Below the pieces are notes generated by a model. That model made no database searches. It was not told the DNA's origin and saw only the letters and a list, made by a program, of their open reading frames with translations. From Myxococcaceae bacterium (GTDB taxonomy: Bacteria; Myxococcota; Myxococcia; Myxococcales; Myxococcaceae), in NCBI GenBank assembly GCA_019694595.1, contig JAIBBQ010000002.1:62001-126000 (forward strand): a stretch of 64,000 nucleotides of DNA. Direction: 5' to 3'. This document shows, piece by piece, positions 11,338 through 20,615 of this stretch (the stretch's first letter is position 1; every line of letters begins with the position of its first letter). Both the position numbers and the translations under genes were made by a program.

Positions 11338-11408
11338 CGAGCATTCCCTGCCGTTCGAAAGCTGGTAGACACCGCGCCCGCGGTCTTCCACTTCCAGAAG
11401 GACATCAC

Positions 11409-12137
11409 GTGGGGCTCTTCGACTTCTTCGGCGGTGGGACGCCGGCCGACAAGGCCGCCAAGCTCAAGGCCAAGGCGACCCAGAAGTACGGGGACCCGCT
11501 GACGCGGCAGAAGGCGCTCGACCAGCTCGCGCAGCTGAAGTCGCCCGAGGCGGTCACGGTGCTCCTGCAGCGCTTCACCTTCAACGTCGAGCCGCAGACC
11601 ACCGACGCCCAGGAGAAGGACGACGTCTTCGAGGCGATCGTCGGCATGGGCGACGAGGCCATTCCCCCGGTGAAGGAGTTCCTCTTCCGCTCCGAGCAGG
11701 CCACGTCCTGGGCGATCAAGATCCTCGACGCGTTGGTGCCGGCGGAGCAGCGCCTGGACATCACCTGCGAGCTGCTCGCCAAGCTGGGCACCACCTACAC
11801 CCGTGACCCCGAGAAGAAGTCGGTCGTGGTGCAGTCGGTCGAAGGCAAGAGCGACCCGCGCCTGGGGCCCTTGCTGGTGCCGTTCCTCGAGGACGACTCC
11901 GACGACGTGAAGATCGCCACCCTGCGTGCGCTGGGGGCGCTCAAGCTCGAGGCGGCCCGCGAGCCGATCCTCAAGCTGCTGACCGGAGACGACACCGCGA
12001 AGCGCGTGCAGACCGCCGCCATCGCCGCGGTGGTCGAGTCCGCCTTCACCGTGCAGGGCTACCGCGAGAAGGTCGAAGCGCGGCTGAGCGACCCGTGGTT
12101 CCTCGACAAGGCAGGCGCGATCAAGAAGCGCGGCTGA
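11409..12137 (+). CDS. HEAT-repeat-like cytoplasmic protein, function unknown
   Basis: A 242-residue protein from a GTG start, opening M-G-L-F-D-F-F-G-G-G. The body is made of paired helices with a HEAT-like rhythm, for example D-V-K-I-A-T-L-R-A-L-G-A-L at about 168-180. No signal peptide or membrane segment is visible. Such proteins are usually scaffolds, and no partner can be named. The next gene begins three bases after its stop, so they are likely co-transcribed. Confidence 0.72.
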   Translation: MGLFDFFGGGTPADKAAKLKAKATQKYGDPLTRQKALDQLAQLKSPEAVTVLLQRFTFNVEPQTTDAQEKDDVFEAIVGMGDEAIPPVKEFLFRSEQATSWAIKILDALVPAEQRLDITCELLAKLGTTYTRDPEKKSVVVQSVEGKSDPRLGPLLVPFLEDDSDDVKIATLRALGALKLEAAREPILKLLTGDDTAKRVQTAAIAAVVESAFTVQGYREKVEARLSDPWFLDKAGAIKKRG

Positions 12138-12139
12138 CG

Positions 12140-13489
12140 ATGCGCCGCGCGACCCTCGCCGCCGCCCTGTTGCTGGCGGCCTGCCCGAAGGCGGCCTCGA
12201 CGGCCGACGCGGGCGCCGACGCCGCGGTGGAAGTGAGCCCGGTGGAGCTGTGCGAGCGGCTCGCGCACGCCCGCTGCGACGTGCTGTCCCGCTGCTACGC
12301 CGCCTACCAGCGGACCAGCGGCGACGAGTGCTTCACCGCCGAGCAGGCCCGCTGCTTCACCCAGACCGGGCCGATGCAGAGCGCGTTCGACGGTCGGCGC
12401 GTCCACGTCGATGCGGCGCGGCTCTCGGTGTGCGAGCAGCGCATGCGCACCAGCAGCTGCCCGCCGTCGTTTCCCCCCGGGTACCCGCTGGCGGTCGCGG
12501 TGCCGTTCTCCGACTGCGACGTGCACACCGGGCTGATCGCCGGGGCAGTGGCGAGCGGCGAGCTGTGCGAACTCGGCGAGGAGTGCACCGCCGGGACGAC
12601 CTGCATCAAGCCGGGCGGCGTCTGCAAGGGCACCTGCTCGAGCTGGCCCAAGGAGGGCGAGCCCTGCGGCTTCGGCTGCGCCCCGGGGCTCATCTGCGAC
12701 GACCAGGGCACCTCGGGGACGAGCGACGACCGCTGCCACGCGCCGCGCGGGCTCGACGAGCCCTGCGCCTCCAGCGCCGCCTGCCAGGCCGACCTGGTGT
12801 GCACCGACGCCCACTGCCGGCCCCGGGCGCGGCTCGGCGAGAGCTGCCTCTTCGACCCCGAGCGGCTGTCGACGTGCGAGCCGGGCCTCGCCTGCGACGT
12901 GGCCCCCTTCGTCGCCGACGCGCGCGGCACCTGCGTCGCCCCCTCGCCGCTCAACGGCAAGTGCGCCTTCCACTGGTCGTGCGCTCCCGGCCTGGTGTGC
13001 GCCGACCTCGACTACGAGCTGTACCCGATGCAGTCGCCTGGCACCGGCTTCTGCCGCGCGCCGGCCGACCCCGACACCTTCTGCTCGGCGACCGCGTACC
13101 AGCGCTTCGTGGGCGACCAGTGCAAGGCGGGCCAGGGGTGCGCGCTCGACGAGAAGAAGTGCCGGCCGCTGCCCAAGCTCGGGGAAGCCTGCACGCCGTC
13201 GGCGGCCTCGTGCGTGGGCGCCGAGGTGTACTGCAAGCCCAACGGGAGCGGCGACACCGGCACCTGCACCGGCCCCGCGGGCCTGGGCGAGCGCTGCGTG
13301 TTCGAGGTCGACGCGCAGCGCAAGGTGACCCTGCCCTGCGCCAGCGGCGCCTGCGACGAGGTCAGCACCCAGACCTGCCGGCCGCCCAGCAAGGTGCTGG
13401 GCTCGGAGTGCAGCTCCGACGGCGAGTGCCTCTCGGGCCGCTGCGCCGTGCAGCAGGACCGCTCGCAGCGCTGCGCCAGCCCCTGCTGA
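12140..13489 (+). CDS. Cysteine-rich secreted lipoprotein
   Basis: A 449-residue predicted lipoprotein (L-L-A-A-C, Cys15), followed by a short D-A-G stretch. The mature protein carries dozens of cysteines in short repeats of the type C-x-x-G-x-x-C, similar to EGF/dickkopf-like modules of myxobacterial surface proteins. An odd number of Cys per block and many Pro/Gly suggest a disulfide-linked extracellular rod. Function is unknown. It ends 30 bp before argS. Confidence 0.75.
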   Translation: MRRATLAAALLLAACPKAASTADAGADAAVEVSPVELCERLAHARCDVLSRCYAAYQRTSGDECFTAEQARCFTQTGPMQSAFDGRRVHVDAARLSVCEQRMRTSSCPPSFPPGYPLAVAVPFSDCDVHTGLIAGAVASGELCELGEECTAGTTCIKPGGVCKGTCSSWPKEGEPCGFGCAPGLICDDQGTSGTSDDRCHAPRGLDEPCASSAACQADLVCTDAHCRPRARLGESCLFDPERLSTCEPGLACDVAPFVADARGTCVAPSPLNGKCAFHWSCAPGLVCADLDYELYPMQSPGTGFCRAPADPDTFCSATAYQRFVGDQCKAGQGCALDEKKCRPLPKLGEACTPSAASCVGAEVYCKPNGSGDTGTCTGPAGLGERCVFEVDAQRKVTLPCASGACDEVSTQTCRPPSKVLGSECSSDGECLSGRCAVQQDRSQRCASPC

Positions 13490-13519
13490 GCCGGTGCGTG
13501 CTATGCGCGCCGGCACACC

Positions 13520-15232
13520 ATGAGCATCCTCGCCTCCTACCGCGCTCGCTTCGTCGAAGGTCTGTCCCGTGCGCTCGATCTCCCCGGCGCCGAGATCGAG
13601 AAGCTGGTGAAGCCGGCCGACCCGCAGCACGGCGACTTCAGCTTCGGCACCTTCGTGGCCGCGAAGGCCAAGGGCAAGAAGCCGCCCGAGGTGGCCGTCG
13701 AGCTCGCGAAGTCGCTCAGCCTCGAGGGCCTGGAGATCGCCCCCGCGGGCCCGTACGTGAACGCGCGCATCGCGGCGATGCCCTTCTCGCGCGAGGTGAT
13801 CGACCAGGCGTACGCGCAGCAGGAGCGCTACGGCCACGGCACCAGCGGCACCGGCAAGACGGTGACCATCGACTACTCGTCACCGAACATCGCCAAGCCG
13901 ATCGCCTTCCACCACATCCGTTCCACGGTGATCGGCCACTCGATCGCCAACCTCTACCGCTCGCAGGGGTGGAAGGTCGAAGGCATCAACTACCTCGGCG
14001 ACTGGGGCAAGCAGTTCGGCCTGGTCGCGGTCGGCTTCCAGGAATGGGGCGACCCCAAGCGCATCAACGACGTCGCGCACCTCGTCGACGTGTACGTGAA
14101 GGCCAACGAGCGCGCCGAGAAGGAGCCCGCGTTCGACGAGCGCGCCCGCGAGTTCTTCCGCCGCATGGAAGCGAACGAGCCCGAGGCGATGAAGCTCTGG
14201 CAGCAGTTCCGCGAGACGTCGCTGTCGGACTTCAAGCTCATCTACGCGCGGCTGGGCATCGAGTTCGAGCACTACGAAGGCGAGAGCCGCTACCAGGGCA
14301 AGATGGACGCGGTCATCGACCGGGTGACCGCCACCGTCGGCACCAAGGTGAGCGAGGGCGCGCTGATCGTCGATCTGCCGTACGCCGAGAACGAGCCGCC
14401 GGTGCTGCTCAAGAAGAACGACGGCTCGACGCTCTACGCGACGCGCGACCTCGCGGCGGCCATCGACCGCCAGGAGCGCTTCAAGTTCGACCGCTCGCTC
14501 TACGTGGTGGCCACCGACCAGTCGCTCCACTTCCGCCAGTTCTTCGGCGTGCTGGCGAAGATGGGCCTGCCCTGGGCCGATCGCCTGGTGCACGTCAACT
14601 TCGGCCGGGTGAAGGGCATGAGCACCCGCAAGGGCAACCTGAAGCTGCTGTCCGAGGTGCTCGACGAAGCGCACAGCCGCGCGCTCACCAAGGTGAAGGA
14701 CAACATCGCCGCGGGCCGCATCGAGACCGACGATCCCGCGAAGCTCGCCGAGGAGATCGGCCTGGGCGCCATCGTCTTCGGCGACCTCAAGAACCGCCGC
14801 ACCACCGACTACGAGTTCGACTGGGACCAGGTGCTGGACTTCGAAGGCCACACCGGCCCGTACCTCCAGTACGCGCACGCGCGCGCCTGCACCGTGCTCC
14901 AGCGCGGCGGCGGCGTCCCCGCGTCCTACGACGCCTCGCTCCTCGTGTTGCCCGAGGAGCGCGCCCTGCTGCGCCAGATCGCCACTCTGCCCGTCGTCTT
15001 CCAGGACGCGCTGGCCCAGAACGAGCCGTCGCTCGTCGCCCGGCACCTGCTCGAGATCGCGGCCGCCTTCAGCCGCTGGTACACGCTGGGCAACCAGCAG
15101 CGCGAGCACCGGGTGCTGGTCGAAGGTCAGCCGGCGCTGCAGGCGGCCCGCCTCGCGCTCACCAACGCGTCGGCGATCGCGCTGCGCGCCGGGCTCGGCA
15201 TCCTCGGCATCGGCGCTCCCCAGCAGATGTGA
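13520..15232 (+). CDS. argS: Arginyl-tRNA synthetase
   Basis: A 570-residue class I synthetase that charges tRNA-Arg. The N-terminal Add-1 domain is present. The active site has S-S-P-N-I-A-K-P-I-A-F-H-H-I-R-S-T, where the canonical H-x-G-H is replaced by an A-F-H-H form, and the KMSKS equivalent G-M-S-T-R-K-G-N. The C-terminal DALR anticodon-binding domain holds an F-S-R-W-Y motif near the end. A TATGCG -10 like hexamer lies 12 nt before the ATG. Confidence 0.95.
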   Translation: MSILASYRARFVEGLSRALDLPGAEIEKLVKPADPQHGDFSFGTFVAAKAKGKKPPEVAVELAKSLSLEGLEIAPAGPYVNARIAAMPFSREVIDQAYAQQERYGHGTSGTGKTVTIDYSSPNIAKPIAFHHIRSTVIGHSIANLYRSQGWKVEGINYLGDWGKQFGLVAVGFQEWGDPKRINDVAHLVDVYVKANERAEKEPAFDERAREFFRRMEANEPEAMKLWQQFRETSLSDFKLIYARLGIEFEHYEGESRYQGKMDAVIDRVTATVGTKVSEGALIVDLPYAENEPPVLLKKNDGSTLYATRDLAAAIDRQERFKFDRSLYVVATDQSLHFRQFFGVLAKMGLPWADRLVHVNFGRVKGMSTRKGNLKLLSEVLDEAHSRALTKVKDNIAAGRIETDDPAKLAEEIGLGAIVFGDLKNRRTTDYEFDWDQVLDFEGHTGPYLQYAHARACTVLQRGGGVPASYDASLLVLPEERALLRQIATLPVVFQDALAQNEPSLVARHLLEIAAAFSRWYTLGNQQREHRVLVEGQPALQAARLALTNASAIALRAGLGILGIGAPQQM

Positions 15233-15241
15233 GGAAAGGCC

Positions 15242-16237
15242 TCAGCGCACCCGGTCGAAGCGGAACCGGGTGCCCTGCGAGGGCAGCGAGTCGCTCAGCG
15301 CGTTGGGAACCCGCCAGAACTGGCCACCGTCGGCGAGCACCACGAGCTCGTAGTCGCCGCGCGGAATGGCCGTCAGCGCGGTGCGCACCGTCTTGCCCTG
15401 CTTGCCCGGGGTGAGCTCCTGCGCCACCGGCACCACGGTGAGCTGCAGCCGGTCGGTGCGCACCGAGAGCCCGACCCGGCCCCCGAGTTCCTGGAGGAAC
15501 GCGGTGGGATCGAAGGCCAGCGGCACCACCACCTGCGCGTCGGGCGCCAGCTGCCCCGGGAGCGGCTTGAGCCTCAGCACGAAGGTCAGCGTGAGGTCCG
15601 GCGCGCCGTCGCCGTCGTTGTCCTGCGGCCGCCCGTCGCCATCGGGGTCTGCCAGGCCGATGCGGAACCCACCCTGGGCCAGGTTCAGCTTCCCGCCGGC
15701 GTCGTCGCTCACCACCACGAAGCTGGCCGGCGCGCGCGGGTCGCCGTCGAGCACCAGCTGCGTCTCCTGGGTGTCGACGTGGAACGCCGGCGGCTCGCTG
15801 CGGATGCGGCTGGCCACCTCGAGCGGCGCCTCGGTCAGCTTGCCGGGCTGGAGGTTCACCGCCTGGCCCGCGGACACCCAGTCGGCGGCGCCCGGCTGGG
15901 CGAGCACGTCGATCTGCGGATCGAAGTTCCCGTCGCCATCGAGGATGCCGAAGAGGCGAAACGGATTCGGCTGCACGGGCAGGAAGAGGTACCGGGGCTC
16001 GCCTTGGGCGACGCGCTGCGCGCTCACCGCGGTGACGTACCGGGGCGCGACCGGGGTCGACGGGAAGCCCTCGCCCGGGCCGTAGAGGAACACCCAGGCG
16101 TTGCCACCGGCCCCTGCGGGGACCTGGAGCGCGCCCTGGAGGGTCGCCAGGCGCTCGGGCGCGACCGTCTCGTCGACCCCGGCACACCCCGCGAGCACCA
16201 CCGCCAGCATCACCCACGTCCGCACGGGCGCGACCAT
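15242..16237 (-). CDS. Predicted lipoprotein with calcium-type DxDGD loops, function unknown
   Basis: A 331-residue protein with lipobox L-A-G-C (Cys18 from ATG 16237). It contains I-L-D-G-D-G-N-F-D and L-A-D-P-D-G-D-G-R-P-Q-D-N-D-G-D-G stretches that look like EF-hand-like or thrombospondin-type calcium loops in a beta-rich protein. The start is uncertain. A TATGGT hexamer covers ATG 16237, so a GTG at 16225 (V-R-T-W-V-M-L) would also give a good signal peptide. The 3' end faces argS at a distance of 9 bp. Confidence 0.7.
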   Translation of the reverse strand: MVAPVRTWVMLAVVLAGCAGVDETVAPERLATLQGALQVPAGAGGNAWVFLYGPGEGFPSTPVAPRYVTAVSAQRVAQGEPRYLFLPVQPNPFRLFGILDGDGNFDPQIDVLAQPGAADWVSAGQAVNLQPGKLTEAPLEVASRIRSEPPAFHVDTQETQLVLDGDPRAPASFVVVSDDAGGKLNLAQGGFRIGLADPDGDGRPQDNDGDGAPDLTLTFVLRLKPLPGQLAPDAQVVVPLAFDPTAFLQELGGRVGLSVRTDRLQLTVVPVAQELTPGKQGKTVRTALTAIPRGDYELVVLADGGQFWRVPNALSDSLPSQGTRFRFDRVR

Positions 16238-16280
16238 ACCGCTTGGCAGGCCGCTCGCCGTGCTAAGCAACCGCCCTTCG

Positions 16281-16298
16281 ATTGATTCAGGAGTCAAT
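16281..16298. promoter_or_regulatory. Palindromic operator matching the TetR-operon operator
   Basis: The 18-bp site ATTGATTCAGGAGTCAAT has 8-bp arms with one mismatch and a 2-bp spacer. It overlaps the AGGAG ribosome-binding site of the carboxyltransferase gene and begins about 11 bp downstream of a TAAGCA hexamer (16264-16269) that could serve as a -10. The same core lies upstream of the tetR gene at 53283-53300. Confidence 0.6.
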
Positions 16299-16304
16299 CT
16301 CGCC

Positions 16305-17888
16305 ATGAAGATGACCGAACGCGTCGAGGAGCTGTCCCGTCGCAAGGCCAAGTCGCTCGAGATGGGCGGCGCGGAGCGGGTCGCCCGCCAGCGAGGGCGC
16401 AACAAGCTCGACGCGCGCGCACGCGTGCAGGCGCTCTTCGACCCGGGCACCTTCGAGGAGCTCGGCGCCCTGGCGGCGAACAACGGCGACCTCCCGGAAG
16501 AAGAGGACGCGTCCAAGCCTTCTCCGGCCGACGGGGTGATCACCGGCATCGGCGAGATCCACGGCCGGCCGGTCGCCACGGCGATCTACGACTTCACCGT
16601 CTTCGGCGGGTCCATCGGCGAGGTCGGCGAGCGCAAGGTGACGCGCATGCGCGACCTGGCGCTGAAGCACCGCATCCCCATGGTGTGGCTGATCGACTCC
16701 GCGGGCGCGCGGCTCGAGGCGTCGGCCGGGGTCGACCCGCGCCGCATCGCCGGCTTCGCGGACACCGGCTACCTCTTCCGCGAGCAGGTGGTGCTCTCGG
16801 GCGTGGTCCCGCAGGTCGCGGCGATGGTCGGCCCGGGCGCGGCGGGCACCGCCTACATCCCCGGCCTGGCGGACTTCGTGCCCATGGTGAAGGGCACCAG
16901 TTCCATCGCCATCGGCGGCCCGTACCTGGTCGAGTCGGTGGTGGGCGAGAAGGTCAGCGAGGAAGACCTCGGCGGCTCGAAGGTCCACAACGAGCTGTCG
17001 GGCGTGGCCGACCAGGAATACGCCGACGACCCCACCTGCATCGCGGCGATCCGCGAGTACCTCTCGTTCTTCCCGTCGCACGCCGGCGAGCTGCCGCCCC
17101 GCATTCCGTCGAGCGACCCGTTCGATCGCCGCGACGAGGACCTGCTCAAGGTAGTGCCGGAGAGCCCGCGTCAGGCCTTCGACATGCACAAGGTCATCCT
17201 CGGGCTGGTCGACGACCGGAAGTTCTTCCCCATGAAACCGCGCTGGGCGCGCAACCTGATCACCGGCCTGGCGCGCATCGACGGGTACCCGATCGGAATC
17301 GTCGCCAACAACTCGATGTTCTACGGCGGCGTGCTCGACGTGAACTCGAGCGACAAGGCCGCGCGCTTCGTGAACCTCTGCGACGCCTTCAACATCCCCC
17401 TGCTCTTCCTGCAGGACGTGCCGGGCTTCATGGTCGGCACCAAGGTCGAGCAGGCGGGCATCATTCGCCACGGCGCCAAGATGCTCTACGCGGTGAGCAG
17501 CGCGACGGTGCCCAAGTTCACCGTGGTGATCCGCAAGGGCTACGGCGCCGGGTACTACGTGATGAACGGTCGCGCCTACGAGCCCGACCTCCTGGTCGCC
17601 TGGCCGGCGGCGGAGATCGGCGTCATGGGGCCCGAAGGCATGGTGGCCATCGCGGCGCGCAAGCTGCTGCAAGGGGCCGAGAGCCCGGAGGCCGCCGAGG
17701 CGATGAAGAAGGAGCTCGCCGACTCGCTGCGGCAGCACATCTCGATCTACCGCACGGCCGCGCTGGGCATGATCGACGACGTCATCGACCCTCGTGACAC
17801 CCGCCGCCTGCTCGCCCGCGCGCTCAAGCGCACCCGGAACAAGCGCGTCGAGCGCCCCTTCCGCCGCCGCGAGATCAGCCCGGTCTGA
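16305..17888 (+). CDS. Acyl-CoA carboxylase carboxyltransferase (beta) subunit
   Basis: A 527-residue biotin-dependent carboxyltransferase with the tandem crotonase-fold halves of PccB/MccB/AccD-type proteins. Visible stretches include D-S-A-G-A-R-L, G-P-G-A-A-G-T-A-Y, G-G-P-Y-L-V (N half) and F-L-Q-D-V-P-G-F-M-V-G, G-A-G-Y-Y-V-M-N-G-R-A-Y, A-W-P-A-A-E-I-G-V-M-G-P-E-G (C half). It moves carboxyl from carboxybiotin to an acyl-CoA. The G-R-A-Y-x-P stretch resembles methylcrotonyl/geranyl-CoA types more than propionyl-CoA, but substrate is unproven. No biotin carboxylase subunit is nearby. The start is set by AGGAG 11 nt upstream. The operator above implies TetR control. Confidence 0.85.
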   Translation: MKMTERVEELSRRKAKSLEMGGAERVARQRGRNKLDARARVQALFDPGTFEELGALAANNGDLPEEEDASKPSPADGVITGIGEIHGRPVATAIYDFTVFGGSIGEVGERKVTRMRDLALKHRIPMVWLIDSAGARLEASAGVDPRRIAGFADTGYLFREQVVLSGVVPQVAAMVGPGAAGTAYIPGLADFVPMVKGTSSIAIGGPYLVESVVGEKVSEEDLGGSKVHNELSGVADQEYADDPTCIAAIREYLSFFPSHAGELPPRIPSSDPFDRRDEDLLKVVPESPRQAFDMHKVILGLVDDRKFFPMKPRWARNLITGLARIDGYPIGIVANNSMFYGGVLDVNSSDKAARFVNLCDAFNIPLLFLQDVPGFMVGTKVEQAGIIRHGAKMLYAVSSATVPKFTVVIRKGYGAGYYVMNGRAYEPDLLVAWPAAEIGVMGPEGMVAIAARKLLQGAESPEAAEAMKKELADSLRQHISIYRTAALGMIDDVIDPRDTRRLLARALKRTRNKRVERPFRRREISPV

Positions 17889-18111
17889 CGCCGCCGAGCA
17901 GCCGGGTCAGCTCGGCCGCCACCTCGCCGAGCCCTTCCGGGCCATCGGCCTCGTGGAGCAGCCGCATCAGCCCGATGACGATCTCGCGGACCTGATCGGT
18001 GCCGAGATCGACCGGGTCGCCGGGATTTCCGGTGACCGCCTTGATCTGGATCGAGGCTTCGTCCACCCAGGCCGTGAAGTCGTCCACCGTGAAGCTCGAG
18101 CCGATCGCCAT
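17875..18111 (-). CDS. Small acidic protein, function unknown
   Basis: A 78-residue protein with no membrane segment. It follows kce on the same strand at 35 bp and overlaps the convergent carboxyltransferase gene by 14 bp at its 3' end. Composition is normal for a soluble helical protein (I-V-I-G-L-M-R-L-L-H). It could be a small conserved accessory or a spurious reading frame. Confidence 0.45.
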   Translation of the reverse strand: MAIGSSFTVDDFTAWVDEASIQIKAVTGNPGDPVDLGTDQVREIVIGLMRLLHEADGPEGLGEVAAELTRLLGGVRPG

Positions 18112-18146
18112 GGCGCCGGCGACGGTAGACGATCACCCCCGAAGGG

Positions 18147-18980
18147 TCACCCCAGCCGCAGCAGCTCGCGGGCTTCCTGCGGCGAGGCCAGCGTGCGCCC
18201 CTTGGCGCGGGCGCGCTTGGCGGCCTCGGCGACCAGCTCGTGGTTGCCCTTCGCCAGCACGCCCTTCGACAGGAAGATGTTGTCTTCCATGCCTACGCGC
18301 GAGTTGCCTCCGCGCTCGGCGCACAGCTCGACGAACGGCAGCTGGTGACGCCCCATCGCGGCGCAGCTCCAGGTCGACCCCGCGGGAATGTACGCACGCA
18401 GGAAGTCGAGCGCCTCGGGCCGGGCCTGCAGCGCCCCGCCCACGCCGAGCACGAAGTCGAAGTGCCCCGGCAGCTCGATGAACCCTTCCTTCTGGAGCGC
18501 CAGCGCCTCGTCGACCATGCCGGCGTCGAAGCACTCGATCTCCGGGCGAATTCCGAGCGCCTTGATGCGCGCCGCGATGTCGCGCACCAGCGGCCGCGGG
18601 TTCCAGAACACGTCGGGGCCGAAGTTCACCGTCCCCGTGGTGAGCGACGCCATGTCCGGGCGGTCGGCGCCGGTGAGCGTCAGACCGCCGCAGCGCTCGT
18701 CGACGCCCATGCCCACCGCGCCGCCGGTCGACACCTGGATCAACACGTCGCACCGCTTGCGCACCTCGCGGATCGCCGCCCGGAAGAGCTCGGCGTCCTG
18801 GCTCGGCTTGCCGTCGGCGGTCCGCACGTGGAGGTGCACCATCGCCGCACCGGCTTCGCGGCACTTGGCGGCGTCCTCGCCGATCTCCTGCGCGGTGATG
18901 GGCAGGTACGGCGTCTGCTCGCGCGTCACCTCGGCGCCCACCATGGCGCAGGTCAGCACCATCGGCGGCGCCGCGCTCAC
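18147..18980 (-). CDS. kce: 3-keto-5-aminohexanoate cleavage enzyme (BKACE family)
   Basis: About 277 residues from a GTG start that overlaps the kal stop (GTGA); an internal ATG at 18962 is the alternative. The BKACE TIM-barrel signature is clear: G-A-x-M-V-H-L-H-V-R with the zinc-binding His pair, Q-V-S-T-G-G, and R-V-G-M-E-D-N near the end. Kce condenses 3-keto-5-aminohexanoate with acetyl-CoA to give acetoacetate and 3-aminobutyryl-CoA. The neighbours kamD, kamE and kal support lysine fermentation rather than another beta-keto acid. Confidence 0.88.
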   Translation of the reverse strand: MSAAPPMVLTCAMVGAEVTREQTPYLPITAQEIGEDAAKCREAGAAMVHLHVRTADGKPSQDAELFRAAIREVRKRCDVLIQVSTGGAVGMGVDERCGGLTLTGADRPDMASLTTGTVNFGPDVFWNPRPLVRDIAARIKALGIRPEIECFDAGMVDEALALQKEGFIELPGHFDFVLGVGGALQARPEALDFLRAYIPAGSTWSCAAMGRHQLPFVELCAERGGNSRVGMEDNIFLSKGVLAKGNHELVAEAAKRARAKGRTLASPQEARELLRLG

Positions 18981-19363
18981 TTCGAACCCCGCTGCTTGTC
19001 CTTGGGGGTCACGCAGGTGCCGCTCGCCCGGCACACCACCACCGGCGGGTTCAGCACCTCGGCGGCCGAAGCGGAGATCTCCGGCGCCGCGCGGATCACC
19101 TTGCGCGCCTCGAACTTCATCTTCCGGCTCGTCTTGCCGACCTCGACGATCTCGCCTTCGGCCTCGATGTAGTCGCCCGCCAGGACCGGGGCGAGGAACT
19201 CCACCGCGTCGTACGCGCGGAACAACCCCTCGTCGCCGTCGTGACGGATGAGGAGCTCGGTCGCCACGTCGCCGAAGAGCGCCAGCATGCGCGCCCCGTC
19301 CACCAGCCCGCCGCCATAGTGCGCGTCGTGGCTGCCCATGCGCAGCCGCAGGGTGACCTTCAC
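18977..19363 (-). CDS. kal: 3-aminobutyryl-CoA ammonia-lyase (hot-dog fold)
   Basis: A 128-residue protein starting at a GTG that overlaps the kamE stop (GTGA). It opens [20 protein letters not shown], the typical Kal start, and has the hot-dog helix/strand pattern with [11 protein letters not shown]. Kal removes ammonia from 3-aminobutyryl-CoA to give crotonyl-CoA. Its place directly between kamE and kce, with coupled starts, supports the call. Confidence 0.88.
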   Translation of the reverse strand: MKVTLRLRMGSHDAHYGGGLVDGARMLALFGDVATELLIRHDGDEGLFRAYDAVEFLAPVLAGDYIEAEGEIVEVGKTSRKMKFEARKVIRAAPEISASAAEVLNPPVVVCRASGTCVTPKDKQRGSK

Positions 19364-20142
19364 GAAGGCTCTCCTTCGAAGTGGGCGCCACGGGCTTCCT
19401 TGCCGATCTTCTGCAGCACCCGGTGCACCACGTAGTTCGCCACGTCCGACGGCTTGGTCCCCGGCCCGAAGCCGGCGTCGAACCCGAGCTCCAGCGCGAG
19501 CGCGTGGTCGACCCGCGGGCCGCCCAGCAGCAGCGCCACCTGCCCCTTGAGCCCGCCCTTGGTGGCCTCCTCGATGAACTGCCGCGAGTTGTCCTTGTGC
19601 ACGTCGCGCTGGGTGACCACCTGGCTCACCAGCACCGCGTCCGCCTTCTTCTCCTTGGCGATGCGCACCAGCTCGACGTTGGGCACCTGGCTGCCCAGGT
19701 TGTGGGCGTCGAACCAGGGGTAGCGCTCGAGGCCGTAGTCGCCCGAGAAGCCCTTCATGTTGAGGATGGCGTCGATGCCCACGGTGTGGGTGTCGGTGCC
19801 GGTGCAGGCGCCGACCACCACCACCCGCCGCGCGATCTTCTCTTCGATGAGCGCGTTGAGCTCGTCGAACCCGAGCTTCTTGATCACCAGCTCGGGCGTC
19901 GAGATCGCCGCGTAGTCGATGGAGACGTTGGCGCGCGCGTAGACGATGAAGAACGTGTACTCGTCGGCCGCGCGCTCTGCGGCCGCGACCTTGACGTCGG
20001 TCAACCCCAGCGCCGCGCAGAAGCGGGACGCCGCCTCCTTCGCCTTCTCGGACAGGGGCACGGGCAGCGTGAACGACAGCTGGATGATGCCGTCGTCGCG
20101 GCGGTCGCCATAGGCACGCAGGAGCTGTCGTTGAGCAGTCAC
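19360..20142 (-). CDS. kamE: Lysine 5,6-aminomutase beta subunit
   Basis: About 260 residues. I chose GTG 20142, with GAAGGA upstream, 11 bp after the stop of the preceding gene. The cobalamin motif D-T-H-T-V-G is at 117-122 with the axial His119. Lys130 lies 11 residues later, the spacing of the PLP lysine in the Clostridium enzyme (His133/Lys144). A Rossmann-like B12 domain follows with L-G-G-P-R-V-D. With KamD it moves the epsilon-amino group of D-lysine or beta-lysine from C6 to C5, using adenosylcobalamin and PLP. Confidence 0.92.
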   Translation of the reverse strand: MTAQRQLLRAYGDRRDDGIIQLSFTLPVPLSEKAKEAASRFCAALGLTDVKVAAAERAADEYTFFIVYARANVSIDYAAISTPELVIKKLGFDELNALIEEKIARRVVVVGACTGTDTHTVGIDAILNMKGFSGDYGLERYPWFDAHNLGSQVPNVELVRIAKEKKADAVLVSQVVTQRDVHKDNSRQFIEEATKGGLKGQVALLLGGPRVDHALALELGFDAGFGPGTKPSDVANYVVHRVLQKIGKEARGAHFEGEPS

Positions 20143-20153
20143 CCGGGTTTCCT

Positions 20154-20615
20154 TCAGTGGGGGTACTTGAGCGAGCTGATGATCTTCTTGATCAGCACCC
20201 CGAAGCGGGCCGACTGCGACTGCTGCGAGCTCAGGGTGAGCACCCACTTGGTGGACCCGTTGCAGCCCACGTAGGTCACCGAGCTCACCTTGGCCACCTT
20301 GGCCCCCGCGTCGGGCTCGCCCAGGGTGTCGAGCACCACCTTGCGGGCCGCGGGCTCGCCGCCGACCTCGATGTCCTCGAAGCCTTCGCCGATCTTCTCC
20401 TTGAGCTCCGCCATGCACTTGCGCGGCGTGCGCTTGGGGTCGACCGCGAACACCGACAGCTCGAGCTGCGCGTCACCCTTCTTCTCTTCCAGTGACACGC
20501 CATCGTCGGTGTCGCTGCGCGACCACGCCGACGGGAGCTTGAGCGACAGCCCCTGCACCTCGGACGTGGCCAGCGGGTCGGCCGCCAGGGTCATCGCCAG
20601 CAGAACGCCGATCAT
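20154..20615 (-). CDS. Small protein of unknown function between kamD and kamE
   Basis: A 153-residue protein whose ATG overlaps the kamD stop (ATGA) and whose stop is 11 bp before kamE, so it is tightly embedded in the operon. Residues 1-12 are hydrophobic and could be a short signal peptide, though without a positive n-region. The rest is a compact alpha/beta domain (L-S-L-K-L-P-S-A-W, then E-L-S-V-F-A-V-D-P) with cysteines at about 67 and 118. It resembles small exported proteins of the DUF1795/PsbP-like type only loosely. It is not a known part of lysine fermentation. Confidence 0.75.
   Translation of the reverse strand: MIGVLLAMTLAADPLATSEVQGLSLKLPSAWSRSDTDDGVSLEEKKGDAQLELSVFAVDPKRTPRKCMAELKEKIGEGFEDIEVGGEPAARKVVLDTLGEPDAGAKVAKVSSVTYVGCNGSTKWVLTLSSQQSQSARFGVLIKKIISSLKYPH

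Noticed and set aside
18147-19391. One long leftward gene covering kce and the region of kal
   Set aside because: The upstream part of that frame is Arg/Gly-rich and overlaps kal, which has a clear family match. Kce begins at 18980 or 18962.
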